Shown here: positions 23,124 to 31,906 of the stretch, in pieces | How positions within the stretch are numbered: the first letter of the stretch is position 1 | Layout: every line of letters begins with the position of its first letter | Origin: an uncultured Eubacteriales bacterium | GTDB lineage: Bacteria > Bacillota > Clostridia > TANB77 > CAG-508 | NCBI GenBank assembly: GCA_949287075.1 | Contig: CASEEU010000043.1 | Coordinates: forward strand, 1 to 32,973 | Reading direction: 5' to 3' | Length of the DNA stretch: 32,973 nucleotides | The notes under the pieces: model-generated | Told to the model about the DNA's origin: nothing | What the model saw: the letters and a program-made list of their open reading frames with translations, nothing else | Databases searched by the model: none | Position numbers and translations under genes: made by a program

Positions 23124-23675
23124 ATGAAAATTTTAGAAAAAATCACATTAATTATATATTCATATGTTATATTAATATTAGCTGTTTTAGCATGTTTGTT
23201 AGTGTTTAGATGGCTAGATCCAGAACTAGTTGGAGAAATTGTTAATAATATATTATCAGGAGATATATCAGGAAAGATTGTATTAGGAGTTAGTGTTATA
23301 TTTATCTTACTTTCTATTAAATGTATATTTTTTACTTCAAGTTCAAAAGAACAAATTAAAGAAAGACAAGGTGTTCTATTAGAAAATGAAAATGGAAAAT
23401 TAATGATTTCTAAAGAGACTATTGAAAATTTAGTAAATTCAGTAGCAAAAGGATTTGAAAGTACAGAAGATGTTACAACAAGAGTAGAACTAGATAAAGA
23501 TAATAATGTAAGAGTATATGCAAATTTAATTGTTAGTTCAGAAGCAGTTATAAAAGATTTATCTGCAAAACTTCAAACAAGTATAAAAGATAAAATTAAA
23601 ACGGCGACAGACTTAGAAGTAAATGAAGTCAATATAACAGTGAAAAAAGTTGCAGACAAACCACAAGAGGCATAA
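23124..23675 (+). CDS. amaP: Alkaline shock response membrane anchor protein AmaP
   Basis: 183 residues from the ATG at 23124, the last of three near-by ATGs, placed 11 bases after AAAAGGAG; a start at 23100 would add eight basic residues. Two membrane segments (about 6-28 and 52-70) flank a short loop with LDPELVG, followed by an Asp23-like C-terminal domain (about 85-178). In Staphylococcus AmaP anchors Asp23 at the membrane, and the upstream gene supplies the partner. DUF2273 follows directly, completing the set. Confidence 0.87.
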   Translation: MKILEKITLIIYSYVILILAVLACLLVFRWLDPELVGEIVNNILSGDISGKIVLGVSVIFILLSIKCIFFTSSSKEQIKERQGVLLENENGKLMISKETIENLVNSVAKGFESTEDVTTRVELDKDNNVRVYANLIVSSEAVIKDLSAKLQTSIKDKIKTATDLEVNEVNITVKKVADKPQEA

Positions 23676-23716
23676 AGTAACAATTCTCAGTTTGAGGTAA
23701 GAAAGGTTGTGAAAGC

Positions 23717-23920
23717 ATGAATAATTTTAAAGATTTTTGGAATCAATATAGAGGTGCAATTATTGGAGTGATTATAGCAATTCTAATTTTAATTACAAGA
23801 TTAGATCAATTAATATTAGCAATTGTTGTGTTATTTTTAGGTGCATTCATTGGGAATTATGTGCAAAGAAATAAAGAAGATGTGAAAACAAAATTAAAAA
23901 ATTTTATAGATAAAATGTAG
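23717..23920 (+). CDS. DUF2273 small integral membrane protein
   Basis: 67 residues: a short amphipathic start (NNFKDFWNQYRG), two membrane segments (about 13-28 and 31-47), then a basic cytoplasmic tail. The length, the start and the position right after Asp23/AmaP genes are typical of DUF2273. It presumably belongs to the same membrane complex. AGAAAGG lies upstream, and nusB starts 12 bases after its stop. Confidence 0.88.
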   Translation: MNNFKDFWNQYRGAIIGVIIAILILITRLDQLILAIVVLFLGAFIGNYVQRNKEDVKTKLKNFIDKM

Positions 23921-23932
23921 AAGGGAATGAAT

Positions 23933-24334
23933 ATGAATAGAACAGCAATTAGAGAAAGTGCTTTTAAATTAATCTATAGTTTAGAGATACAAAAACAGAA
24001 TGATTTAAAAGAGCAAATAGACTTATATTTTGAAAGTGAAAATATAGAAAACAAAGCAGCAAAAGAATATATAGAAGATGCAGTTTTAGGAATTGAAAAC
24101 CATAAAGAAGAGATTTTGACCTTAATAGAGAAAAACTTAAAGAAAGATTGGAAAATTGACAGAATTTCTAGAATTGATTTATCTATATTAAAGTTAGCCA
24201 TTTATGAAATTCAATATAAAGATATACCATTTAAAGTGGTTATTAATGAAGCAGTAGAATTGGCTAAAAAGTATGGAGAAGATTCATCAAAAAACTTTGT
24301 AAACGGAATATTAGCAAGTATTGTTAACAAATAG
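23933..24334 (+). CDS. nusB: Transcription antitermination factor NusB
   Basis: 133 residues from the ATG at 23933; the ATG at 23927 is too close to AAGGGA, whereas 23933 has ideal spacing. The all-helical NusB pattern is clear: [16 protein letters not shown] at the start, [19 protein letters not shown] in the middle, and [23 protein letters not shown] at the end. It binds boxA RNA with NusE (S10) for rRNA antitermination. It lies between DUF2273 and xseA in one operon. Confidence 0.96.
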   Translation: MNRTAIRESAFKLIYSLEIQKQNDLKEQIDLYFESENIENKAAKEYIEDAVLGIENHKEEILTLIEKNLKKDWKIDRISRIDLSILKLAIYEIQYKDIPFKVVINEAVELAKKYGEDSSKNFVNGILASIVNK

Positions 24335-24386
24335 ATGAGGCAGGGATATTTTATATATCCCTAGTTTAAGTTAGAGGAAGTATGAT

Positions 24387-25580
24387 ATGAAATATACAGA
24401 AATGGCAATTAGTGTAACAGATTTAAACAAATATATAAAAAATAAAATTGCAGATGATGAATATTTAAGTAATATTTTAATAAAAGGTGAGCTTTCTAAT
24501 TTTAAGCACCATTATACAGGACATTTATATTTTACCTTAAAAGATGAAAATTCTTTGATTAAATGTATTATGTTCAAATCATATGCACAAAAATTAAATT
24601 TTGAGCCCAAAGATGGTATGAAAGTATATATATTAGGATCTGTTTCTGTGTTTGAAAGAGATGGTGTCTATCAGATTTATGCAAAAGTCATGGAGGAAGA
24701 TGGAGTAGGAGATTTATATACCAAATACCAAAAATTAAAAGAAGAATTAGAGAAAAAAGGATTATTTGATGTAAGTCATAAACAAAAAATCCCAATGATG
24801 CCAAAAGTAATTGGTGTATTAACTTCTCAAACAGGTTCTGTTATCAGAGATATTATTAATGTATCCACAAGAAGAAATCCAAATGTGTATATTAGACTTC
24901 TACCAGTACCGGTTCAAGGAGAAGGGGCAGCAGAAAAAATTGCAGAAGGCATTGAATATATGAATAAAAACCAACTAGCAGATATTATTATTTTAGCTAG
25001 AGGAGGAGGTTCTTTAGAAGATTTATGGCCATTTAATGAAGAGATTGTTGCATATAGTATTTATGAATCAAAAATTCCAATTATATCAGCAGTAGGACAT
25101 GAAACGGATTTTTCAATTTCTGATTTTGTGGCAGATTTAAGAGCTCCTACACCATCAGCTGCAGCAGAACTGGCTGTACCAGATATTTATGAGTTGAAAC
25201 AAAAAATCAATATATACCAAAATCGATTAAAAATGGCATTAACTAAAAAACTAGAAATTATGAAATTACGATATGATAAATGTATGTCTAGTTCTGTTTT
25301 TAAAGAACCAACAAGGAGAATTCAAGAAAATTACATTAAAATGGATTCTTATGTAAAACAGTTAGAAAATAGCATTAATAAAATAAAGGAAAAAAATAAG
25401 AATAAATATATTGAACTCGTATCAAAATTAGATACATTAAGTCCATTAAAAACATTAACTAGAGGCTATTCTATTATTGAAAAAGATGGGAAAATTGTTA
25501 AAAGTATAATAGATTTACAAGCAGAAGATGAAATTTCAATTCGATTGAGAGATGGAGAAAAACAAGCAAAAATAATATAA
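24387..25580 (+). CDS. xseA: Exodeoxyribonuclease VII large subunit
   Basis: 397 residues. An N-terminal OB-fold (about 6-105) with LSNFKHHYTGHLYFTLKD is followed by the catalytic domain with GRGGGSLEDLWPFNEE-type signature (seen as ARGGGSLEDLWPFN) and VGHETDFSISD. A coiled-coil and a terminal beta region (TRGYSIIEKDG) complete it. With XseB it degrades single-stranded DNA to oligonucleotides. GAGGAAG precedes the ATG. Its partner xseB is not adjacent: an anchored unknown gene lies between them. Confidence 0.97.
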   Translation: MKYTEMAISVTDLNKYIKNKIADDEYLSNILIKGELSNFKHHYTGHLYFTLKDENSLIKCIMFKSYAQKLNFEPKDGMKVYILGSVSVFERDGVYQIYAKVMEEDGVGDLYTKYQKLKEELEKKGLFDVSHKQKIPMMPKVIGVLTSQTGSVIRDIINVSTRRNPNVYIRLLPVPVQGEGAAEKIAEGIEYMNKNQLADIIILARGGGSLEDLWPFNEEIVAYSIYESKIPIISAVGHETDFSISDFVADLRAPTPSAAAELAVPDIYELKQKINIYQNRLKMALTKKLEIMKLRYDKCMSSSVFKEPTRRIQENYIKMDSYVKQLENSINKIKEKNKNKYIELVSKLDTLSPLKTLTRGYSIIEKDGKIVKSIIDLQAEDEISIRLRDGEKQAKII

Positions 25581-25638
25581 TAAAATCATTTTATATTATG
25601 GTAGAAATGTAAATTTTAAGATAAGGAGAATAAAACGA

Positions 25639-26142
25639 ATGGAGATAAAAGAAAAAGTACTAATGATAATTACAATCATATTGTTAGTTATTATGATAGG
25701 AATGGCTTGTTATAGTTTATATAATCGACAAGGAAAGAACGAAGATAATCAGAATATTATTAATGAAATAGATTTAAATCAAACAACAACAAATAATGTA
25801 ACAGAGGAAGAAAATGAGACAAATACAGAAGCGCTAGAAAACATAGTAAGTGTAGAAAATGAAACAGTGACACCTACGATAGAGCCAAATGTGACAGAAG
25901 AAGAAATTAATAGTGATTATGTAGGAACTGAAGAACAACAAACAGTTAACACAGAGCAAACAGAAGAAGAAAAGGTTATTGAACTTGTAAAAAATGATTA
26001 TGGAACAGATCAAGGTGTAGATTTTAATATTGAAAATAAAGAAGGAACAATTTATCATGTATCTGTACGTGATATAAATACGACTGCAGCTTTAGCATGG
26101 TATGATGTAGATATAGTGACAAATGCAGTTACAAGGAAATAA
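25639..26142 (+). CDS. Membrane-anchored unknown between xseA and xseB
   Basis: 167 residues. One N-terminal membrane segment (about 7-28) precedes a long acidic, Asn/Thr/Glu-rich linker (about 30-110) and a small folded C-terminal domain (about 112-167) with VIELVKNDYG and AALAWYDVDIVTN. The C-terminal domain would be outside the cell if the membrane segment is a signal anchor. AAGGAGA precedes the ATG. The family is not recognised; a pepSY-like small domain is possible but weak. It is followed by a terminator-like hairpin, so xseB may depend on readthrough. Confidence 0.68.
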   Translation: MEIKEKVLMIITIILLVIMIGMACYSLYNRQGKNEDNQNIINEIDLNQTTTNNVTEEENETNTEALENIVSVENETVTPTIEPNVTEEEINSDYVGTEEQQTVNTEQTEEEKVIELVKNDYGTDQGVDFNIENKEGTIYHVSVRDINTTAALAWYDVDIVTNAVTRK

Positions 26143-26172
26143 AAATCCAAGAATTTATAGTACTGGATTTTT
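26141..26172 (+). terminator. Hairpin between the anchored unknown and xseB
   Basis: A 9-bp perfect stem (26141-26149 with 26164-26172) with a 14-base loop ends in TTTTT. The stop codon overlaps the left arm. It is probably an attenuating terminator within the operon. Confidence 0.6.
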
Positions 26173-26192
26173 AAGAAAGGAAAGAGAATAAC

Positions 26193-26414
26193 ATGAAGAA
26201 AAGTTTTGAAGAACAAATTCAAGAATTAGAAAAAATTATTAATGAATTAGAAAATGGAAATTTAAACTTAGATGATTCTGTTGTGAAATTTGAAGAAGGA
26301 ATGAAAATTTCAAAAGAATGTAATAAAATGTTAGAAAATGCAGAAAAGAAAATTACAATATTACTAAATGATGAAGACGGTGAAAAGAAAGAAGAAAATT
26401 TTGAAACCGAATAA
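26193..26414 (+). CDS. xseB: Exodeoxyribonuclease VII small subunit
   Basis: 73 residues, the normal size. The family core is evident: SFEEQIQELEKIINELENG, NLDDSVVKFEEGMK and a terminal LENAEKKI. It binds the XseA coiled-coil. AAGGAAAG precedes the ATG. Confidence 0.95.
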   Translation: MKKSFEEQIQELEKIINELENGNLNLDDSVVKFEEGMKISKECNKMLENAEKKITILLNDEDGEKKEENFETE

Positions 26415-26438
26415 AAGATAAGGGGGATATTTTAAAGA

Positions 26439-26879
26439 ATGAATGGATTTTTGCAATTTATTCAGAATAAATATATATATGTACCACTATTATTGTGGTT
26501 TTGTATACAATTATTCAAATTATTATATGATTTAGTAAAAACAAAGAAATTTAATTTTAAAAGAATTTTAGGTGCTGGGGGAATGCCAAGTTCACATTCA
26601 GCAGTTGTTACGAGTTTAGCAACGTTGATTGGAAAATATGAAGGTGTAGATACACCACTATTTGCTTTATCATTTGCGTTTGCATTTGTGGTTATGTATG
26701 ATGCTTGTGGTGTTAGAAGAGCAGCTGGAAAACAAGCAGCCTTATTAAATAAATTAGTAGAAACACCTGGATTGACAGGTGTACAAGTTTCAGAAAGATT
26801 AGTGGAAGTTTTAGGACATACACCTGTACAAGTGCTTGTTGGAGCATTAATAGGTATTGTAGCAGGATTAGTTATATAA
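26439..26879 (+). CDS. Divergent PAP2 family (DUF212) membrane protein
   Basis: 146 residues with several membrane segments. The conserved GGMPSSHSAVVTSLAT block and the downstream YDACGVRRAAGKQA stretch identify the DUF212/YuiD family, a relative of the PAP2 acid phosphatases that keeps the SH motif. The length is typical. AAGGGGGAT precedes the ATG. It is co-directional with xseB upstream and a Nudix gene downstream. Substrate unknown; a lipid phosphate is a guess from the PAP2 link. Confidence 0.9.
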   Translation: MNGFLQFIQNKYIYVPLLLWFCIQLFKLLYDLVKTKKFNFKRILGAGGMPSSHSAVVTSLATLIGKYEGVDTPLFALSFAFAFVVMYDACGVRRAAGKQAALLNKLVETPGLTGVQVSERLVEVLGHTPVQVLVGALIGIVAGLVI

Positions 26880-26897
26880 GGAAAGTGAGCATAAAAA

Positions 26898-27371
26898 ATG
26901 AAAAATTATATTAAAGATATGAGAGAAAAAATAGGGCATAAACCAATTGTTATGCCTGGAGTAGGATTAATTATTTGTAAGGATAATAAAATATTACTAC
27001 AAAAAAGAGCTGATGATGGAAATTGGGGAATTCATGGTGGAGGAATGGAACTAGGAGAAACCTATTTAGAGGCTTTAAATAGAGAATTAAAAGAAGAAAT
27101 GAATATAGCACCAGTAAATCCTAAACTATATGGAATTTTTTCAGGAAAAAAAACATATCATATATATCCAAATGAAGATGAAGTTTTTATTATCAATCAT
27201 GTATTCTTTTGTGAAGAATATGAAGGTGATATCCAATTTAATGATCATGAAGTAACAGATTGCAAATGGTTTGATATACATAATTTACCAGATAAACTAA
27301 TAGACTTAGATGTTTCTGTTTTAGGACATTTGAAGGAATACTTAGAAAATAGACAAGTCATTGTAGATTAA
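26898..27371 (+). CDS. Nudix hydrolase
   Basis: 157 residues. A complete Nudix box spans the GGMELGETYLEALNRELKEE region (G-x5-E-x7-RE-x2-EE), with a preceding GVGLIICKDNKILLQKRAD strand. The N-terminal 12 residues are an extension with an HKPIVMPG turn. Substrates are nucleoside diphosphates linked to another moiety; specificity cannot be read. GGAAAGTGAG precedes the ATG. The perfect hairpin at 27399-27440 follows. Confidence 0.9.
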   Translation: MKNYIKDMREKIGHKPIVMPGVGLIICKDNKILLQKRADDGNWGIHGGGMELGETYLEALNRELKEEMNIAPVNPKLYGIFSGKKTYHIYPNEDEVFIINHVFFCEEYEGDIQFNDHEVTDCKWFDIHNLPDKLIDLDVSVLGHLKEYLENRQVIVD

Positions 27372-27398
27372 AATATAAAGGGGGAATGTGAAAATATC

Positions 27399-27477
27399 TT
27401 TTATTAAATAGAAAAAATCAATTTTTTCTATTTAATAAAAAACAACAATGCACAGAAAAATTGCTATGCAATTTTTC
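27399..27477. repeat. Perfect 20-bp inverted repeat plus 10-bp hairpin before fhs
   Basis: The first hairpin has 20-nt perfect arms (27399-27418 and 27421-27440) with only CA between. The second has GAAAAATTGC (27455-27464) and GCAATTTTTC (27468-27477) around three bases. The first could terminate the Nudix gene; both together with the 27483-27567 repeat make a densely folded leader or a mobile palindrome element. Confidence 0.8.
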
Positions 27478-27482
27478 GCGTC

Positions 27483-27567
27483 GACAAATCTTTACGCTTT
27501 TCGAGAACTTAATGATATATAGTTAAATGAGAAAAATAGAGAAAAGTTCTCTCAAGCGAGATTTGTC
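27483..27567. repeat. Interrupted inverted repeat with GACAAATCT/AGATTTGTC ends
   Basis: The outer arms GACAAATCT (27483-27491) and AGATTTGTC (27559-27567) and the inner arms GAGAACTT (27503-27510) and AAGTTCTC (27544-27551) pair, with GCTT/AAGC between them. The right arm contains the 13-mer AAGCGAGATTTGT (27554-27566), found also at 22571-22583; the left arm holds the same motif on the other strand with a three-base insert. Confidence 0.75.
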
Positions 27568-27642
27568 CTAATAAAATGTAGAGAAACAATAGAAAAATAT
27601 CTTAAAAGAAAAAATGAAAAAAATAAAAAAGGAGTGAAAAAA

Positions 27643-29304
27643 ATGACAGATATTGAAATTGCAAGAAATACAAAATTAGACAATATCATAGATGTCGCAA
27701 AAAAAGTAGATGTAGAAGAAGAGGATTTAGAATTATATGGAAAGTATAAAGCAAAATTTTCTTCAGAATTATATGGAAAAGTAAAGGATAGAAAAGATGG
27801 AAAGTTGATATTAGTAACAGCAATTAGTCCAACACCATTAGGAGAAGGAAAAACAACTATGTCTATTGCAATTGCTGATGGATTAAGAAAAATTAATAAA
27901 AAATCTATTTTGGCATTAAGAGAACCATCTTTAGGTCCTGTATTTGGAATCAAAGGTGGAGCAACAGGTGGAGGAAGAGTGCAAGTAGCTCCAATGGAAG
28001 ATATTAATCTACATTTTACTGGAGATATTCATGCCATTACAGCTGCTAACAATTTATTAGCTAGTTTAATTGATAATCATATCTATTTTGGAAATGAATT
28101 AAAATTCAAAGAAGTTGTTTGGAAAAGATGTGTAGACTTAAATGATAGACAATTAAGAGTTGTAGAAACAGGACTTTCAGGAGAAAGCAAAATTGTACCA
28201 AGAAGAGATAAATTTGATATCACAGTTGCTTCTGAAATTATGGCTGTTCTATGTTTATCAGAAAATATTAAAGATTTAAAAGAAAAATTAGGAAATATAT
28301 TAATTGGATATAATGAAGAAGATAAACCAATTTATGCAAAAGACTTAAATGCACAAGGTGCAATGGCAGTCTTATTAAAAGATGCAATTAAACCAAATTT
28401 AGTACAAACGTTAGAGCATACACCAGCTATTATTCATGGAGGACCATTTGCGAATATTGCACATGGATGTAATAGTATTGCCGCAACAAAACTTGCTTTA
28501 AAATTAGCTGATTATACAGTTACAGAAGCAGGATTTGGAGCAGATTTAGGAGCAGAAAAATTCTTAGATATTAAGTGTAGAAAAGCAGGAATAAAACCAG
28601 ATGCAGTTGTAATTGTTGCAACAATCAAAGCATTGAAATACCATGGTGGAATTGAAAAAGATAAAATTCAAGAAGAAAATATAGAAGGTCTTGAAAAAGG
28701 AATGGACAATCTATTTAGACATGTATCTAATATCAAAGATAAATTTGGATTAAATGTCATTGTAGCTATAAACAGATTTAATTCAGATACAGAAGCAGAA
28801 ATTGAGTGTCTAAGAAAACATCTAGAAGAAAAAGGAGTAGAATTAAGTCTAGTAGAAGGATGGGCAAAAGGTGGAGAAGGTGCTATTGATATTGCTCAAA
28901 AATTAGTAAACTTAACAGAAAAAGAAGAAAACTTCCAATATATGTATGACTTAAATGAAGGAATTCAAGAAAAAATAGAAAAAGTAGCAACAAAGATTTA
29001 TGGAGCAAAAGGTGTTATATTTGAAGAAGCAGCACAAAAAGAAATGAAGAGAATTGAAGAATTAGGATATGCAAATCTTCCAGTTTGTATTGCTAAAACA
29101 CAATATTCTTTCTCAGATGATCCTAAAAATCTAGAATGTAAAGATGAATATAATATTACGATTAGAGATTTAGAATTAAAAACAGGTGCAGGATTTATTG
29201 TAGCACTTGCAGGAAAAATTATGACAATGCCAGGATTACCAAGAGTACCAGCAGCAGAAAGTATTGATATAGACGAAAATGGAGAAGTAGTAGGAATTTT
29301 CTAA
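27643..29304 (+). CDS. fhs: Formate-tetrahydrofolate ligase
   Basis: 553 residues from the ATG at 27643, six bases after AAAAAAGGAG(TG); a GTG three codons earlier overlaps the ribosome binding site. The nucleotide loop is TPLGEGKTT (64-72), and the C-terminus holds the family's GAGFIVALAGKIMTMPGLP region. It makes 10-formyl-THF from formate, THF and ATP, supplying Fmt and purine synthesis and, in acetogens, the methyl branch of carbon fixation. No other Wood-Ljungdahl gene is in the window, so the one-carbon supply role is the safe reading. A folded leader precedes it and a terminator follows. Confidence 0.98.
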   Translation: MTDIEIARNTKLDNIIDVAKKVDVEEEDLELYGKYKAKFSSELYGKVKDRKDGKLILVTAISPTPLGEGKTTMSIAIADGLRKINKKSILALREPSLGPVFGIKGGATGGGRVQVAPMEDINLHFTGDIHAITAANNLLASLIDNHIYFGNELKFKEVVWKRCVDLNDRQLRVVETGLSGESKIVPRRDKFDITVASEIMAVLCLSENIKDLKEKLGNILIGYNEEDKPIYAKDLNAQGAMAVLLKDAIKPNLVQTLEHTPAIIHGGPFANIAHGCNSIAATKLALKLADYTVTEAGFGADLGAEKFLDIKCRKAGIKPDAVVIVATIKALKYHGGIEKDKIQEENIEGLEKGMDNLFRHVSNIKDKFGLNVIVAINRFNSDTEAEIECLRKHLEEKGVELSLVEGWAKGGEGAIDIAQKLVNLTEKEENFQYMYDLNEGIQEKIEKVATKIYGAKGVIFEEAAQKEMKRIEELGYANLPVCIAKTQYSFSDDPKNLECKDEYNITIRDLELKTGAGFIVALAGKIMTMPGLPRVPAAESIDIDENGEVVGIF

Positions 29305-29333
29305 AAGGAGTTCAATTTTGAACTTCTTTTTTT
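29303..29333 (+). terminator. Intrinsic terminator after fhs
   Basis: A stem of about 13 bp (29303-29315 with 29318-29330) with one G.T pair ends in a T run. It begins at the fhs stop codon. Confidence 0.88.
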
Positions 29334-29421
29334 ATTGTATAAACGCATATATTTTTATAGAAAAAAACAAAAAAATATGATATACATATAATAAACGAGA
29401 AAGAAAAGGAGAATAGATGTC

Positions 29422-29880
29422 ATGAAAGAAAGACAAGCTGTACGTTGCTTTCTAATTGAAAATGGAAGTGTAGTAGTAACGAAATATAATGAAGAAAATC
29501 CAAAAGCAGGATATTATGAAATTCCAGGAGGAAAAATAGAGGAAAAGGAATATCCAAGAGATACAGCAATCAGAGAATTTAAAGAAGAAACAGGACTCAC
29601 ACTAAAAGAATATCAATTGAGAGGAATTGTCACATATGTATCTAATAAATGGGAAACAGAATATATGTATGTATTTACTGCGACGGAATTTGAAGGAAAT
29701 CTAATAGAATGTGATGAGGGTGATTTAGAATGGATAAAGAAAGAAAAAGTAAATACATTACCTACCTGGGAAGGAGATCATATTTTTGTGGGAAAATTAC
29801 AAAAGGATAACGGATTTTTCTCGGGAAAATTTGAATATGATGGGGAAAAATTAGTGCAATATAATTTGAAAGAATATTAG
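29422..29880 (+). CDS. Nudix hydrolase
   Basis: 152 residues with a complete Nudix box (GGKIEEKEYPRDTAIREFKEETG region) preceded by YYEIPGG. It is clearly different from the Nudix protein at 26898: shorter N-terminus and GLTL after the box. Substrate unknown. AAAGGAG precedes the ATG by about 12 bases. A TATAAT at 29387-29392 has only a weak -35, so the promoter is uncertain. The M20 peptidase gene lies 36 bases downstream. Confidence 0.9.
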   Translation: MKERQAVRCFLIENGSVVVTKYNEENPKAGYYEIPGGKIEEKEYPRDTAIREFKEETGLTLKEYQLRGIVTYVSNKWETEYMYVFTATEFEGNLIECDEGDLEWIKKEKVNTLPTWEGDHIFVGKLQKDNGFFSGKFEYDGEKLVQYNLKEY

Positions 29881-29916
29881 TAAGCTTTTTTAGAGTTAAT
29901 TAGGAGAAATAGAAAT

Positions 29917-30945
29917 ATGAGTTAAATAGATTTATTGAAAGCATTGGTAAAATATAATACCGTGGAAGATAAAGAAAATCAAAAAATTTTAGTATATATA
30001 GAAGAGTATCTAAAGCCATTGGGATTCACTATACAGAAAAAAGAAAAATATTTGATAATGTCTATAGGAAAAGAACCAAATTTAGGATTTATAGGACATA
30101 GTGATACAGTAAATTATATCGATGGTTGGTTAACAAATCCATATGATGTAACAGTAAAAAATGATAATATATATGGGTTAGGCGTATGCGATATGAAAGG
30201 TGGAATAGCAGCATTTTTACAAGCTTTAGCAGAAATTGATTTAAATACATTAAAAAGAGGAATAAAAGTATATATCACATATGATGAAGAAATTGCTTTT
30301 TCTGGAATAAAAGATATTTTAAAAAGTCATGAGGAATTTCCAGAATATATTATTGTAGGAGAACCAACAGATAATCAAATCATAACAGGATGTAAAGGGC
30401 TTTTAGCTGTAAGAATAAAAACAAAGGGAAAGAAGGTACATTCTAGTACACCAGACAAAGGTGAAAGTGCGAATTTGAAAATGATAAAGTTATTAAATGA
30501 ATTACAAAATTTCTATGAAAAAGAAATAAAAGTTGAAAAAAATGATAATTATGAAGTAAATTATACAACTATGAATATCGGTTTAATTAATGGAGGAAAT
30601 TCTATTAATTCGGTTTCAGATAAGTGTGAAAGTTTTATAGATTTTAGAATTGCAAAAGAAGAACATATAGAAAAAATCAAGCAAAAAATAGATGAATTAA
30701 GTGACAAATATAAAGCAGATATCTATTACGAGATAGAAATACAACCATTTTTTAATAAGATTGATTTTCTAGAAAATGAAAAAACAGCAAATTTTATGAC
30801 AGAAGCAAGTTGGGTTGAAGGAAGAAGAATCATTTTAGGTCCAGGACCAATTACGGCACATGAGATTAATGAACATATTTCAAAAAAATCATTGAGGGTA
30901 TTAGTGGAACAATATAAAGAATTAATTGAAAAAATTTGTAATTAA
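29917..30945 (+). CDS. M20 family metallopeptidase (ArgE/DapE-like) with a stop at codon 3
   Basis: The well-spaced ATG (29917, AGGAGA nine bases upstream) reads Met-Ser-stop (TAA at 29923-29925) and then continues in the same frame as Ile-Asp-Leu-Leu-Lys. Downstream translation can begin at a TTG (29935), giving 336 residues, but that TTG has no ribosome binding site at the right distance. Metal and catalytic motifs are all kept: FIGHSDTV, VCDMKGG, TYDEE, VGEPTD and a C-terminal GPGPITAHE. Family members hydrolyse N-acyl amino acids or dipeptides (acetylornithine, succinyl-DAP); specificity is not determined. It is either expressed through reinitiation or a fresh nonsense allele. Confidence 0.82.
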
Positions 30946-30953
30946 TAGATGAT

Positions 30954-30987
30954 AAAAAATACTAAGTATTAAAACTTAGTATTTTTT
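30954..30987. terminator. Bidirectional terminator between the converging M20 and M14 genes
   Basis: A stem of 12-13 bp (30954-30966 with 30975-30987) with an eight-base loop, A-rich left and T-rich right, serves both directions. Confidence 0.88.
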
Positions 30988-30988
30988 G

Positions 30989-31906
30989 TTATAAAACAGC
31001 ACTTAATATTAAAATACCAATATTATCATTGTAAATCTCATCAAACTGTGAAAGCGGAAGAGGATTTTCTCCAATACCAGCTTCAATAGTATATCCTGGG
31101 CGATTATAATTTTGAATAAACCAATCCTTGTATCCTGCAAAACTAGAATTGTATGGTGTTTCAGCAAGTCTATACCCACTTGCTTGTGCTAATTTTTGAC
31201 CAATTTCTAGACTATTTGGTGGATTGAAATTTTGAAATTGCCAATAAATCTCTTGACCCTGTGTATGATAAGCAAGTACTAATTTAAAATCATGCATTAA
31301 AGTAAAATTATAAATGGCTAAAGCTTCTGGTTCTGTTAAAGGACCAAAACCAACAAAATCACGAGGTGCAGGTTGAGTAAATCCTTGCGCATATTTAATT
31401 TCTTTAGCTTGTTCCCAACCAGCAGGAAATTGTAAGTTTAGATCCACACCATTGATATTGGCTTTCCAACCAGAAGGGAAAGGAATATCAGGAAAACGAT
31501 TACTAATGGTAACGGCATTTCGATAAGCTGTAGAATTCTGATTTAAATAGCCATTGACTAAATCAACACCATCAGGATTTACCATAGGCATGATATAAAT
31601 AGAAGTACTGTTAAAAAGTTGTCTTATAGGATATCCATAGAGAGAACCATCAGAAACATAAGCATCACAATAATTTTCAATAAATTTCATTAATAAAACA
31701 GAAGTGATCCATTCATTAGCATGAATCGATCCAGAATAAAAGACTTTATTTGGTCCTTTTCCTAATTTTACAACATAGATAGGTTTACCTAATACACTAT
31801 TTCCAACAACTTGGATATTTAAGAAAGGATATGTAAGATTTAATAAAATCAAATTTTGCCTTAATAGATAAGAATTGTATAAGACATTTGTAGGAACAAT
31901 ATTCAT
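30989..31906 (-). CDS. M14 family zinc carboxypeptidase (gamma-D-Glu-diamino acid endopeptidase type)
   Basis: 305 residues from the ATG at 31906 (AGGTG six bases upstream), preferred over in-frame starts at 31912/31915. Zinc ligands are His62 and Glu65 (SIHANEW) and His213 (AYHTQG), with catalytic Glu275 in YTIEAGIGENPLP. The GVDLNLQFPAGW segment and the wide NPDGVDL match the cell-wall M14 peptidases such as Bacillus sphaericus endopeptidase I rather than digestive carboxypeptidases. It has no signal peptide, so it acts inside the cell or mother cell. It is divergent from the LysM gene. In endopeptidase I the M14 and LysM modules share one chain. Confidence 0.9.
   Translation of the reverse strand: MNIVPTNVLYNSYLLRQNLILLNLTYPFLNIQVVGNSVLGKPIYVVKLGKGPNKVFYSGSIHANEWITSVLLMKFIENYCDAYVSDGSLYGYPIRQLFNSTSIYIMPMVNPDGVDLVNGYLNQNSTAYRNAVTISNRFPDIPFPSGWKANINGVDLNLQFPAGWEQAKEIKYAQGFTQPAPRDFVGFGPLTEPEALAIYNFTLMHDFKLVLAYHTQGQEIYWQFQNFNPPNSLEIGQKLAQASGYRLAETPYNSSFAGYKDWFIQNYNRPGYTIEAGIGENPLPLSQFDEIYNDNIGILILSAVL

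Noticed and set aside
27373..27642. THF riboswitch before fhs
   Set aside because: The region folds well but I see none of the conserved THF riboswitch core that I recall, and the hairpins look like repeats.
27552..27953. Leftward 133-residue ORF
   Set aside because: It is antisense to the fhs N-terminal region and lacks a ribosome binding site.
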